Of a DNA stretch of 64,000 nt, positions 12,180-24,450 are shown one piece after another. How positions within the stretch are numbered: the stretch's first letter is position 1; each line of letters opens with the position of its first letter. A model generated the notes under the pieces. It was not told the origin of the DNA. It saw only the letters and a list, made by a program, of their open reading frames with translations, and did not search any database. Position numbers and translations under genes: made by a program. Source of the DNA: Camellia lanceoleosa (taxonomy: Eukaryota > Streptophyta > Magnoliopsida > Ericales > Theaceae); NCBI GenBank assembly GCA_025200525.1, contig CM045758.1, positions 63,982,598 to 64,046,597 of the forward strand, in the 5' to 3' direction.

Positions 12180-13027
12180 GGCATGCCTGAGGGCTCCATG
12201 AGCTTAATTGAGGAAGTATACAACCCTTGTCGCTACATTGTGCCACCTGATCAGGCCAAGCCAGGGATGGAATTACCGAAGGGACTGGAGGTTAATGTAG
12301 TCCGGGACGACGGGCCAAGCCAGGGATTTGATGACTTAGTTGAGCTTGAGGAGGACATTAGTAATCTGTAGTTCTTCGATGAACAGGATCTGGGGAATGT
12401 ACAGATTGACTAGTTTGATATGAACGAATCAACGGATAATACAAGGTGGCTCAGTGATGAACCAGATGTTGATGATGGGTCTCAACCGAAGTAAGAATAG
12501 TCGGAAATAGGGATTGCCACAACGGCCGGAACGGTCGACAACAAGGGGAAGTTGCCGGAGAGCATCGGTATGAAGAATTTTGCTCAAGAATTGGGTAGCT
12601 TGTGTACAGCTAATACAAAACAGGAGGCCGCGCTAAAGCGGTTCGAACAAGAAAGAACTGAGATTGATTAGAGGGCTAGAAAAGCCAAAGGCCCCTCGGG
12701 GACTGAATGTGTTGTGATCATGGGAACAATTCAGTGGAACTAGATAGCTATTTATCGGTTGCTAAAGGAATGTGGTGGAAAGACGATGATTTGCGTCTTG
12801 CCCATACCGATGAGGATTGGGGACAGAATTTGCCGGATGATATGTGGTATACCGAAGAGGTCGATCACATGACTCGGTGTGGGCAGTACTTTAAGCCCCC
12901 ACACCTGGACCAACTAGAGGCATAAGGGAAAGACAACGAAGCAGAGAAACAAAAAGATACACTGTTGGAGGATGAAGCTATACTGAAGTAGCCGAGAAAG
13001 ATTCAAGCAGACATCTCCATTTGGGGT
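12180..13027 (+). pseudogene. Gag-to-protease linker of element A
   Basis: Stop-interrupted coding remnants continue from gag. They include an acidic stretch at 12183-12371 and a fragment at 12707-12925 with no recognisable domain. In Tat elements a long, poorly conserved region separates the zinc knuckle from the protease, which fits this position. Confidence 0.55.
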
Positions 13028-13660
13028 TTGCTCACGGTCTCACGGGTGTATAGACAAGTCGTCCTATCAGCAATGGATAAGGCTAAGCTCTCTATTGACA
13101 TAACCCCCGATCAGTTAGTGAGACTGGTGTTCCTGGGTGGCGCTTCACCGACTTTGACGTTCACAGATAAAGAATTGCCGCCTGAGGGCTCAAAGGACAA
13201 CAAGCCACTGTATATCTCCAAGGAATGTAAAGAGAAGTGGATACCAGTTGTCTTGGTTGATACTGGATCTGTAATTAATGTGTATCCGTCGCATACGGCC
13301 TATGCTATCAGTTTGAAACCCGCAGACTTCGTACCAACGGCCCAGGTGATTCGGGCTTATGACAATACCAGTTGGGAAGTGATGGGGACAATGCGGATTA
13401 GAACTCAGGTTGGCTTGGCACAACAGGACATTGAATTCCATGTTCTGGACGTTCCAGCAACCATTAATTTACTCCTTGAAGGGTCGTGGCTGCACTAAGT
13501 AAGGGCTGTCTGTTCCACTCAACATCAGATGCTGAAGTACCCCCATGGGAAGGGGGTAGCTATTGTTTTTGGGAACTCTTCCATACATCTGCCGCCGGAG
13601 GTTACTACACCGGTCTTGGAAATTGTACATGGCGAGGAGGATGTCTTTTTTTTTTGTGTT
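13028..13660 (+). pseudogene. Aspartic protease of element A
   Basis: This is a retropepsin-like protease that would cleave the Gag-Pol polyprotein. The catalytic motif is DTGSVINVYP (codon for Asp at about 13258). It is preceded by RLVFLGGASPTLTF and followed by a flap-like region and the NLLLEGSWLH block. The frame stops at 13496 but continues in the same frame with recognisable downstream sequence to about 13660. The DTG triad is intact, but the gene cannot be translated through to RT. Confidence 0.8.
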
Positions 13661-14473
13661 CACCTTGGCTAAGGCCTGGGTAGTGCAAGATATTTTGGCT
13701 GTTGATGAGGAACTGTATGTCAGCGCGCAATCTGTCTACCTCAAGAATAAGTTGTAACATGTACCCGGAATGGGATTGGGAAGGAGTAGCCGGAAGGGTG
13801 TCGCTGCGTTGGCCAAAGTGCCACACAGCCCTCATACCTTTGGTCTAGGTTACATGCCTACCAAAGAGGATTAGGTAAGAAAGGGAAAGGAGATAGCAGG
13901 AAGGGCCAAGGCTAAACAAGCTAAGAAGCACTATGAGTTGGTGCATAGACCTATTCAAGGAACCCTGAACGGCCACTTTGTCCGGGAGGGGGAGGATTTC
14001 CCATTTTGTGGCTTCTCTAAACCATGGCTGAATTCAGAAAAGTGGCATTTGCCCGGCTTCAAGATGTTTTTCGACCTACAGTTGCAAGGAGATGAAGTTG
14101 CAGAAGAGCAGACTAACCTTCTAGCTGAGGCTGAACAGTGCAAAGAGGATGAGTCCGATGGCACAGAACTTGAGATAGGAGCAGTGCTGGCTTGTCTCCT
14201 CTCGGATCCTCAGATCACACCGGAGTGCTTGGGGGATGACTTCTCTATTTCCATGATTGGAGATCAATCGGCTGTGGGCCCTTCTTTTGGCATTCTGGAT
14301 GCATCTATCACACCTTCCCTCGTTTGGCAGTTCGAGGAGGGCTTTTTGTCCAAATAGCTCGAAGTCGTAGTGAACCGTAATCGATTCCATAAATCTGTGG
14401 AGTCGGAATTAGATTCTAGTTCTTCTGAGTCAGAGTCCGGTATTCCTGGGTTGATAACCCAGATGCCGTTGTT
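13661..14473 (+). pseudogene. Protease-to-RT spacer of element A
   Basis: Coding remnants lie in changing frames. The best piece is 13938-14357 (contains VREGEDFPFCGFSKPW and an acidic tail). The segment is the usual connector before RT in Tat elements, and its 3' part is the same sequence kept as a scrap in elements B and C. It has no catalytic domain of its own. Confidence 0.6.
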
Positions 14474-15733
14474 TTGTCCAGGTCGTCTTTTTCCTTTTCT
14501 TTTAAGTCGGTTGTAACCGAGGAATTGGACGAACTGGAAGTTGTGAATGGCAATGGTACCACCGTTGTTTCTGAGTACTTTACTATGCTGCTTGTGTATT
14601 GCATTAATCAGGACTTTCAAAACTTTGATAAAAATGACGAGGAAGAAATTCCTCCAATTTTGAAACATTTGATTGATCGAGAGGAAGAGAGGTTTGTAAA
14701 ACCTTTGGTTAATGAAATCATTTCAATTAATGTTGGTATTGAGAAGGATCCGCGTCTAGTCCAGATTGGGTCTACGTTGTCTTCGAAGGAACGCGAGTGC
14801 TTAGTCGCTTTATAAAAAGATTTCAAAGATGTTTTCGCGTGGTCCTACGAAGACATGCTTGGAATCGATCCTGAGATTGTACAGCACCGGATCCCTCTTG
14901 ACCCTGAGGCCCGACCCGTTAAGCAGAAGCTTCGGAGAATATGCCCGGATTGGGCTCTGGTTACCAAGCAGATAGATGCAAGGTTCCTATTAGTATCTGA
15001 GTATCCTACTTGGTTGGCCAACATTGTTTCGATGCTGAAGAAATATGGCAAAATTCGGGTGTGTGTGGATTTCAGAGATCTGAACAAAGCTAGTCTGAAG
15101 GATGACTTTTCTCTACCGTACATCGACGAATTGGTGGACTTCACCTCAGGGCATGCACTGCTTTCCTTTATGGATGGGTTTTCCGAGTACAACCAGATCT
15201 TAATGGCACCCGAGGATAGGGAGAAGACTGCCTTCACCACGCCCTGGGGAACCTACTACTATAGGGTGATGCCATTCGGTTTGAAGAATGCTAGGGCTAC
15301 TTATTAACGGGCTGCAACCATGATCTTTCATGATATGATCCACAAAGAGGTTGAGGTGTACATGGACGACATGATTGTCAAGTCTAAGGAAAGAGAAGGC
15401 CACTACACCGCCTTGAAATTTTTTTCACAACGGATCAGAGAGTATCGGTTGTGACTGAATCCTCATAAATATACTTTTGGTGTTACAGTAGGAAAAATGC
15501 TGGGGTTCTTGATTACACAAAGGGGCATTAAGATCGATCTTTCCAAGATCAAGGCCACCTTAGAAATGCCACCGCCAATGACTGAAAAGGAGGTGCGAAG
15601 CTTTCTTGGTAAAGTGCAATTCATAAGACGGTTAATTGCAAAATTAACCTTGACTTGTGAACCACTATTTGGTCTCCTGAAGAAAGGAAAGAAATTCCAA
15701 TGGGATGACCGATGCCAGGTTGCTTTCGAATAG
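14474..15733 (+). pseudogene. Reverse transcriptase of element A
   Basis: This would copy the element RNA into DNA. The pre-RT block (AWSYEDMLGIDPEIV, 14838-14880) leads to the RT core: VCVDFRDLNKAS, FMDGFSEYNQI, TAFTTPWGTYYYRVMPFGLKNA, the catalytic YMDDM (about 15359-15373), and the thumb with LGFLITQRGI and EVRSFLGKV. Stops occur at 14812, 15305-15307 (TAA), 15452-15454 (TGA) and 15731-15733 (TAG). Gly is replaced by Glu in the FMDG(F)SG-type motif. The catalytic aspartates survive, but the product cannot be complete. Confidence 0.9.
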
Positions 15734-16160
15734 ATCAAACAGTACCTATAGAGCCCACTCGTGTTGTCACCGACAGAGCTGAGGAAGCCGTTGATTTTGT
15801 ATCTATCAGTAACCGACACGACAATAGGCTGCATGCTTACACAGGAATCTGAGGATAAAGTGGAGAAGGCCATCTATTACTTAAGCAAGAAGATACTGGA
15901 ATATGAGACTTGTTACACTCCGCTAGAGTAGGCTTGCTTAGCCTTGGTATAAACTGCCAGGAAGTTGAGGCACTACCTGTTAGCTCACTCCGTAATTCTA
16001 GTTTCGAGATTGGATCCCATGAAATATCTTTTCGAGAAACCAGCACTTACGGGTAGGCTAGCTCGTTGGTTGGTTCTTCTCTCCGAATTCGATTTGAAGT
16101 ACATGGCTCACAACTCTGTGAAGGGGAAAGCAGTAGTGGAGTTCTTAGCCAATCACCCAG
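15734..16160 (+). pseudogene. Retroviral-type RNase H of element A
   Basis: It follows RT in frame with ILYLSVTDTTIGCML, AIYYLSKKILEYET, RKLRHYLLAHSV and RWLVLLSEFDLKYM, the RNase H-like domain that follows RT in plant Ty3/gypsy elements. Stops at about 15749, 15930 and 15950 interrupt it. Two of these fit Gln-to-stop changes; one replaces a conserved Trp. Confidence 0.8.
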
Positions 16161-16472
16161 TGGAGGGAGACGAAGCAGTAGAGTATCTGTTCCCAGATGA
16201 GGCTATTTTGCAGGTTGAAGAAGAGATTTGGACTATGTACTTTGACGAAGCGTCTAACTAGTACGGGTATGGGATAGGGGTATTGCTGATACTGCTCGAC
16301 AATTCCTACATACCTCTAGCTTTCAAACTCCAGTTCAAGGTATCAAACAACGAAGCAGAATACAAGGCATGTATCGTTGGCTTAGAAGCCGCCCTAGAAC
16401 TAAGGGCAAAACGGTTGGACGTCATTGGGGACTCGAACCTAGTTGTATCTCAAGCAAAAGGAGACTGTAAGG
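16161..16472 (+). pseudogene. Archaeal-type RNase H (aRNH) of element A, N-terminal part
   Basis: This is a second RNase H domain typical of the Tat group. Visible are YFDEASN (normally YFDGASN), the NNEAEYKACIVGLEAALEL helix at 16350-16405 and the IGDSNLVVSQ block at about 16425-16455. The D, E and D active residues are present. A TAG at 16258-16260 follows EASN. The domain is cut after QAKGDCK by element B and resumes at 57981. The helix-coding part (16318-16410) is the source of the minisatellite in elements B, C and D. Confidence 0.85.
16468..16472. other. Target-site duplication of element B, left copy (taagg)
   Basis: taagg stands before the left LTR of B, and caagg (57981-57985) stands after the right LTR. 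One transition separates the copies. Removing B and one copy restores the aRNH reading frame of A, which supports this placement. Confidence 0.75.
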
Positions 16473-18036
16473 TGTAACATGCCCGGGAGGTACCCGCGCG
16501 CGTTAAACAGTTCGGACCCCCGAGATCTCTTTGATCTAGCCTCACGAGTGCAATGTGAAACATAGATGAGAGTCTAGATTTGGCAATTTTTATTGAAAAT
16601 CCATTTTATTGCAATTTTGTCAAAAATGGACTGCGTCAGCAGATCTCAGAGTTGCCACCTAATATTTATTTTGGAAAAATTAGGAAACCCATGACTCGAT
16701 CCAAAGCCACTGTTCGTCGTAACCAATGATGCTTGGCTCGGAACCTTAGGTAAGAAGAGGGAAGGTCATTAATTGAGCACCCCCGCTCACCCGATTAGAA
16801 GATCGGCCTCTACTAAACCATGATATGAATTTTATTTTCTTTATATGTTCATGTTCTAATTATTTAATAAATCCTAAAATTTACTATGTGAAACATACAA
16901 GTATAGACTATGTCAGCCATTTTGGAACAGCTTGATTTCATATAGTTTTGAAAGAGTTTTAAAAATGTACAACCCAAATAAATTGAGTTTACAAACATGA
17001 AAATCAACATCATTCCAAATCAAGTGACACAATCTCCATCCACTGGCATTCATACAGTTATATCACATAAGCAAATAGCCACATGGTAGGATGCTTGAAC
17101 ATAGTAAGAAAAACATGCACAAATGGGATGCTAAAGTATAAAAACTTACATATTTACCGACGTCCCGCGAACAGCTACAAAACAAAGTTAGTAAAACATG
17201 CATGATCCTATATACAAAATCCTAATGCAATTCACTCATGAGATGCAACTAAAAAATCGGCTTCTAAGATATGACATGTGAATCATCTCAAGAACATGAT
17301 GTAGCGCACATAATCACATAGGAATTGATTAAATCCACAAATGCAAACTTAGCCGAATCAAGATGCATGAAACATGGATGCAAAGCATGAATATGATGAA
17401 AAATAAATATGATGTTTATGTACAAATAAAGAAAGCAAGTAAAAGAACGGGATAGAAAGAAGCGGGGCAGGGAATTATTACAACATTTTAAAAAATAATT
17501 ACAAACCAAATTAGAGAGGGATGAGGAGAATATTACAACAAAATAAAAACCTCACCATACACTCAAAATTAAAAAAAATAAATAAAATAAAAACTTCATG
17601 TTCTTTGGAACCGCCACCGAAAATTGGTCAACATTGGGAGATTACGTCATCTTGTATGGAAGAAGCTAACCTACCAGCCAAATAGGCCGGCCGACCAACT
17701 AGACCAAGCAAAACCTGTCTTGTTGCGAAACCAAGAACAGGCACAAACAAAAAATATGTAGGTGGCTCAACTAACCACTACCGGTTAGATTAAAAACACG
17801 AAAACAAATATAAAATAAAATAAAAGGTACAAACTTACAACATAAACCTAAAATAATAAAACAAATATAAGATACAACATGCAAGATTACAACAAAACTA
17901 ATATGAGACTAATACAAGAAAAAAATAAATAAATACGAGGTAGAACATGCAAGATTACAACAAAATTAATTTGAGACTAATACAATAAAAAATAATTATA
18001 AGGTAGAACATGCAAGATTACAATAAAACTAATATG

Positions 18037-18074
<38 letters not shown>

Positions 18075-19922
18075 TGCAAACTTACAACATAAACCTAAAA
18101 CAATAAAACAAATAAAACATAGAACATGCAAGATTACAACAAAACTAACATGAGACTAATACAAGAAAAAAATAAAATAAATATGAGGTAGAACATGCAA
18201 GATTACAACAAAACTAATTTGAGACTAATACAAGAAAAAATAATTATAAGGTAGAACATGCAAGATTACAATAAAACTAATTTGAGACTAATACAAGAAA
18301 AAATAATTATAAGGTAGAACATGCAAGATTACAATAAAACTAATATGAAATTAAAACATGCGAATAAAAAATAAATAAATAAATAATAAATAATTATGGG
18401 CTAAACAAACCACTACGATTATAACAACACACTATGAAATAAGAAGTAAGAAAATAAATATGAGATATAAAATATGAGAAAATGAAAGACTAAAAATTCA
18501 CATTCCAAAGAAAGATTGAACTTCTTGATTCCCAAACTCCCTCTTGATCACCCTCAAGTGTAGGAAGTGTGTTCTCAAATCCTCAATTCGAAATTATGGA
18601 GTTTATGGAGTTTATGGTGTGGAAAGTGGCTAACTCTCTAGTTTTTCACACTTTCAATCACTAAACACTCTTCTTTATGATCAAGGCAATTGATCTTTGG
18701 CTATATCAGAATTTTTGAAGTGGTTTTGGTGTATGGAAATGAGAAATTTCAGTAGCTATGGAAGGTATGGGATGTATATGGAAGATAGGAATATTTTTGG
18801 CTCAAAAACTCAATTTTTCTCTCTTTTTTCACTCTTTTCTCACCCCTTTTTCATCAATTTCGTGGTCTTTTTCTCTCTTACAATATGATCATTCTATATA
18901 GGCAATGAGGGAGAGTAAAGGTCAAAAACAAGGTGGGAGACAAGAATGTGATAGGAGGGAAAATTTTCAAGGTGGTTGCATGGGATACTCCTTTATGAAT
19001 GCAAACAAAACCTCTTTTTGACAATGGGGGATGATTAGATATAATGGAGGATGAGTGGATGCACTTGAATGGCTCAGAAAATAGGTAAATGGGTTGTCCC
19101 AACCGAACCAAAACCAACAAAAAATGGGCTATTGTTGTTTTGGGCCGAGTCAACAAAATCTGCTTTTAAGTCCAACTTTAAATGGGCATATCTCCCCCAT
19201 ATGGACTTGGTTTTAGGCGGTTCTTGGGTCCAAATTGAAGCCCCAGAAGTCTAATTTTCAATGGTGGTGGCCTCACATTTAAATTTCAAGTGTACAAAGA
19301 AATATGCCTAATTTAGTAAAGGCTGTCTCGGGCTGGGTCAACAAAATATGTTCTTAAGCCCAACTTCAAATGGGCATATCTCCCTTATTTGGACCTGGTC
19401 TGAGGTGGTTCTTGGGTCTAAATTTAAGCCCCAGAAGTCTACTTTCCAATGGTGGTGGCCTCACATTTAAATTCCAAGTGTACAAAGAAAAATGCCTAAT
19501 TTAGTAAAGACTGCTCATTTCCTTCTTAATGATTTGATACTCATCCTTTTCCTAAACCAGTTTTCTTTCATCCCCTCCTATTTCCTTCAACTCCAAACCT
19601 ATAAGAAGATGTTTTTAAATATTTTTCAAAATGTTTCACCTCCCTTCCATTTATTTCCACTTTGTCCTTACTCGGTGCAATATTTTAATCGAAATGGGAG
19701 CCTCGGGACATTGTAGAAACATTTTAAAAAAAAACATATTTTGAAAAGAGGGTTTTAAGGTCTAAAATAGTTTGGCCAAAAAAATGTGTAAAGGTTGGGA
19801 TTAAAGCTCAAATTCCATTTTTCTTGTTGAGGATTCTGTGAGAAACACATTTTAATTATCATCATCGGGTAATCAACAGAAAGCACCCAAGTCTTAGGAC
19901 TAGTCAAAATGGGGTGTCTACA
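16473..19922 (-). repeat. 3' LTR of element B (left copy, 3.45 kb)
   Basis: On the minus strand it runs TGTAGACACCCC...GGGCATGTTACA. It matches the right copy (54694-57980) closely; about 3 differences are visible in a 130-bp stretch near 18600/56720. It contains a tandem repeat of about 62-66 bp (about 17874-18360, word acatgcaagattacaacaaa) with more copies than the right LTR, and an A run at 18038-18070. A TATA-like word (ctatatag, 18894-18901) is a possible promoter on the minus strand. A GC-rich palindromic word, aggccggccgacc, lies at about 17686. Confidence 0.9.
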
Positions 19923-20124
19923 GTTGCCCCTCTTTGATAGAGCTCGAAGTCATTTCATGACGTGAGTGAATGTCAAAGCCCGAAGATAACCCTTTTGACA
20001 AGGCCGTAAGACTTGGGCAAACAAACAAGATGTAATGCAAGTGGTTGAACCAGAAGGTTGCCTACGTATGCTTTTGCAAGGAATCAAATCAGCGTAGTTC
20101 AAGGGCAAGATGTAAATGATATGC
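19923..20124 (-). other. Polypurine tract of B with upstream inverted repeat and hairpin motif
   Basis: Reading on the minus strand: the hairpin element CTACG...CGTAG (plus coordinates 20062-20097) comes first. Next is a segment (19985-20019) that is an inverted copy of the LTR start, and then the polypurine tract agaggggcaac (19923-19933) touching the LTR. The same order occurs in elements C and D. Confidence 0.75.
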
Positions 20125-20487
20125 AGGAAGATTTTGATAATTGGACTTATACGCTACGCGAAGCCGATTTGGGTGGTGTGAACAGACAGGCGCACCTGTT
20201 GTTGTTAACCGATTGGGTTTTCATAATTGGACTTACATGCTACGCGAAGCCAGTTTGATAATTGGACTTACACGCTACGCGAAGCCGATTTGGGTAATTG
20301 AACTTACGCGCTACGCGAAGCGGGTTTGATAATTGGACTTATACGCTACGCGAAGCCGGTTGGATAATTGGACTTACACGCTATGCGAAACCAATTTGGG
20401 TAATTGGACTTACACGCTACGCGAAGCCGGTTTGATAATTGGACTTATACGCTACGCGAAGCCGGTTGGATAATTGGACTTACACGC
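20125..20487 (-). repeat. CGCTACGCGAAG minisatellite of element B, left part
   Basis: Units of about 36-38 bp each contain acgctacgcgaagcc and ataattggacttacac. One unit (about 20174-20210) also contains a ggcgcacctgttgttgttaa block. The array continues at 35051-35575; element C inserted into it and duplicated cacgc. Confidence 0.85.
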
Positions 20488-23400
20488 TGTAGACACCTCA
20501 TTTTGACCGGCCCTAAGACCTGGCCATTTTATTTTGACCACCCTCACCAAGAAAATCAAATTGAAATTTCAAATTCCAAACCTCACCCATTTTGGCCATC
20601 ACTTATGTGTGTATTAAATTAGGTGTGTGCATATCTTTTAAGTGTGTTTTATAATTGATAACTATTTTTAAAACAAAAGAAAATAAAAACTAAAAAAATA
20701 GAAAAAAATAGAAAATAAAAAAAAAAGAGAAAAGAGAAAAAAATATGGGTGGAATCATAGTGTGTTTTGTTTTAAAAAAGAAAAGAAATGGGGTGGAGCA
20801 TAGTGTGTGTTTTTTAGTAGAATTGTGGAGAATATCATCATAAGAGATAAGGAGGCATGATAAGGGGGGGCAGGTTGGAAGATATAAGAAAAATGCACAC
20901 TCACAAAAAAGGGAGCTGACGGAGAGAAGAAACACACATGGGTGGAGGAGTAGGTGAGGTTTTTAAAATGTAAAAGACGAAAGAGAAGGGAGAAGACCCA
21001 CAAGACCCACGAGGCACAGAGGAACAACACATGCACATACATGCTCTCTCTCTCTAAACCGACAGGGCCACGGCACTCTCTCAGAGCAAGAAACACACAC
21101 CTCACACTACACACAGTCGGATAGAGACACCCACGGCCTGCACACACACACATGGAGGAGGAGAGGAGGACCAACCTCTCTCTCTCTCTTCTCTCTCACC
21201 TCACGGCAGACCCACTTCACTCTCCTTTCTCTCTTTAAGAGCCATGCACCATGATAACACACGGGGGGAGAGGTGAAAGACACCCACACGAGCTCCCTTC
21301 TCTCTCTAAACACACAGGTCCGATCTACACACAGGTCCGATCTACACACAGGTCCAATCTACACACACCATTCGCACCAACACTGTCATGCACCGATGAA
21401 CACAGCACCAACCCTGCGATGCACCGATGAACACAGCACCAACCCTGCACTCACCTCACCACTCCACCCTGCACTCACCGGACCACCTACACAGCACCAC
21501 ACCACCGGAGCTTCACCAGCCACACACCTAGCTCTCTTCTCTCTCTAGGATGAACCCACATGCACAACACACACCAAAATCCATACATCCAAAACAGAGG
21601 TTCTCTCTAGCATTTTCAGGTCTCTAACACACACAGGACCTCACAAAAAAAAAAAAGAGACCCAACACCATACTCATAGATTGGCATGAGAGCCAAAGAG
21701 ATAGAAGAGTACACGGATGCATGAGGAAGAGATACACAGGGTGAAGACACGGGTTAGAGGACTCACAAGAGGGGGACACATGCAAAGAGACCCAAACTCC
21801 CTCTCTTCTCTCTAAACCCTTCATACACAGACACACACGGTGCACATCACAGACCCATGCACACACTCACTCACAGCCCTCATTCACAGCAACACACCAC
21901 ACGGTTCTCTCTCTCTCCCTCACCTCTCTCTCTAACACCAAGCTCACCACACCCACGACCATCACTGCAGACACCCTCACACGGCACCTCTCTCTCTCTC
22001 TCTCTCTCTCTAACCGAGCAAACCCACACACCTTCACATGTCACCTCTCTCTCTCTACAAAGAGACCCACCACCTTTTCTCTCTCTAGAGGGATACCCAT
22101 CTCTCTTTCTCTCTCTCTACAAAGAGACCCACCACCTTTTCTCTCTCTAGAGCCGTGTGTGAGTATGTGATGAGAGAGAGGAAAATGTCCCTGTAAAGAA
22201 TGCTTGCATGATAAAAGTAGTGGATTGATTTTCATTGAAGAATAAATGATTCAAGGATCCATTTGAATTCAACATAGTCAGGGGTTGACATGAAGAGAGC
22301 TGGATCCTCATGGAAGCAGCTAGGGTTGAAATTTGCACATCATCCAATAGTGATTTCCCTGTAAGCCATGCTAGTCAGATTTCAAATCCGATCCTTGGTT
22401 TGCCGCTTGAATCTGGAAAATGTGAATCATGTGGTGTCGCGGAACCCAGGACATGCGAAAAGGAGTGGAATGTGCCAGTGACCAAGTTGTTTCTTTTATT
22501 TTTATTTTGAGTGTTGTGAGGTTTTATTTTATTTTATTTTTCTTCCCTCATCTCTCTCATCGGATCTGTAATATTCAAGTATTGTAATAATTCCCCCACC
22601 CCGCTTCTTTCTATCTCATTCTTTTATCGCTTTCCCTAACTGTGTGTATGTATATATCTGACATGTCATGCATATCCCTGCTTTACATCCATGATCCATG
22701 CATAAGATTTCGCTAAATTTGCATCTTTAAGCTTCAATTGATTATCCCATGATTCTGTGTGCTATCAGATGTTTTGAAATGATTCACATGCCATATTCTA
22801 GAAGCCAAATCTTTAGTGCATCTCATGAGTGAATTGCATTAGGATTCTGTATATAAGATCATGCATATTTTACTAACCTTTGTTTTGTAGCTGTTCGAGG
22901 GACGTCGGTCAATTTGTGAGCTTTTATGCTTTAGCATCTCATTTGTGTGTGTGTTTCTTATTATGTTTAGCATCCTACCATGTGGCTATTTGTTTAAGTG
23001 ATAAACTGTCTGAATGCCTGTGGATGAAGGCTTGTTGTTTGAATTGGAATAATTCAAAGATTGTACGTCTTAAGCCCACTTGATGGTGGCAAACTCAAAC
23101 CCTTTTTCATTTTGACAAACATACATGAAATTGAATTGTTCCAATTTGAGCAAACTAGTCTATACTTGTATGCTTCACATAGTAAATTTTAGGATTTACT
23201 AAAATAATCAGAACATAAACATATAAATAAAATAAAAGTCATATCATGGTTTAGTAGAGGCCGATCTTTCGATCGGGTGAGCGGGGGTGCTCATTATTGA
23301 CCTTCCCCTCTCATACCTAAGGTTCCGAGCCAAGCATCCTTGGTTACGCATTTAACAAAGGGCCTTGGCACCGAGTCATGGGTTTCCTAATTTCCCAAAA

Positions 23401-23587
23401 TATTAGGTGGCGACTCTGAGATCTGATGACGCAGTCCATTTTTGACAAAATTGCAATAAAATGGATTTTCAATAAAAGTTGCCAAATCTGGACTCTCGTC
23501 TACGTTTCACATTGCACTCGTGAAACTTGAGATCAAAGAGATCTCGAGTCCGAATCGCTTAACGCTGCTGGTACCCCCGCATGTTAG
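20488..23587 (+). repeat. 5' LTR of element C (about 3.1 kb)
   Basis: It begins TGTAGACACCTC and ends with a damaged ...gcatgttag before the primer site. It contains an A-rich tract (20680-20745) and a purine/CT-rich stretch with several tctctctc runs (21030-22150). Two short tandem repeats follow: an 18-bp unit, acacacaggtccgatcta, at about 21310-21365, and a 32-bp unit with caccgatgaacacagcacca at about 21390-21450. A captured NRPE1 fragment lies at 22325-22459. The U5 part (22500-23587) is shared with A, B and D. Confidence 0.92.
22325..22459 (+). pseudogene. NRPE1: Captured fragment of RNA polymerase V largest subunit, 5' LTR of C
   Basis: The frame starting at ATG 22310 encodes VEICTSSNSDFPVSHASQ followed by NPILGLPLESGKCESCG and VAEPRTCE. 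This is the N-terminal block of plant NRPE1. The known Arabidopsis protein has the pattern EIC...S..HPSQL.N..LGLPLEFGKCESCG..EP..CEGHFGYI at its start. The fragment includes the first CX2C zinc-binding pair. It breaks off before GHFGYI and joins LTR sequence (gaaaaggagtggaatg), so no polymerase subunit can be made. NRPE1 belongs to RNA-directed DNA methylation. The match to NRPE1 rather than NRPD1 is from memory and should be checked. Confidence 0.75.
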
Positions 23588-24450
23588 CTTTCTGGCGACT
23601 ACCGGGATTTATGAAACCTTGACTCGAACTCCATGATATGACTTTTATTTTCAATTATATGTTTATTGCATTGCATGCATTGGTGAACTTAAAGTTCCTG
23701 TGTTGCCTAGATACTGGTGGGAACACAGGTATACTTTTTGTGACACTGCACCTATCTCTACGTTACTTTAGAGGCCTTGTGTTGTAACCTTTTGAGATTT
23801 GTCAAAAGGGTAGCTTTGCTATTTAGCTCTGCTATCTAAGGTTCTCAGACTCCGAAGAGAGGCTATTTGACTCTTCTGATTTCCTGGGATCTTTATTGGT
23901 TATGACCCAAAGGACTTTTTGGTAACGTCACCTTGACTTCAACCCCTATGGTAAAGCTAACCTTGTACATATAGTGAGCTATAGTACCTTTCAAATTAGG
24001 ACATGATGCTTTCCCATTTCTAGGATGTGTGATACCACTTGTCTGAATAGTGAAACCCTAGATCATTTCAAGCTAGGACAGGATAACCCTACCCTCCATA
24101 GGGGTGTTTGTTCTCTTTCCTGCTATGTGTTATGTGCAATGTATTGGATCTATAGAGGGGTTCTCAAATTCGAATGAGTGGTTCAGGTTGTTCAATTTAG
24201 CACAATTACTTCAAAAACAAAAACAAAAAAAAAATAACAAAAACATAAAATCAAAAAAAACAAAAACAAAACAAAACTCTGAAATCCCATAAAGTCGACC
24301 ATCTCTGTGATTGGGGAGTGACCACCTGTTGATTGCACGAGCTTTATTTTTGAATGTTGTGGCTGGCCCACACGTTGACTGACAATTTGAGAATGGTTTT
24401 GTTTTGAGTTCTGAATTGAGTATTGAGTCTAAGTTTGATTCCACCAAGTT
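23588..24450 (+). other. Leader of element C with primer-binding site (23593-23610)
   Basis: The primer site reads TGGCGACTACCGGGATTT. Compared with element D (TGGCGACTCTGCTAGGGA) it has lost a few central bases, as has the site of B. The leader is non-coding; 24211-24275 is an A/C-rich low-complexity stretch. Confidence 0.75.
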
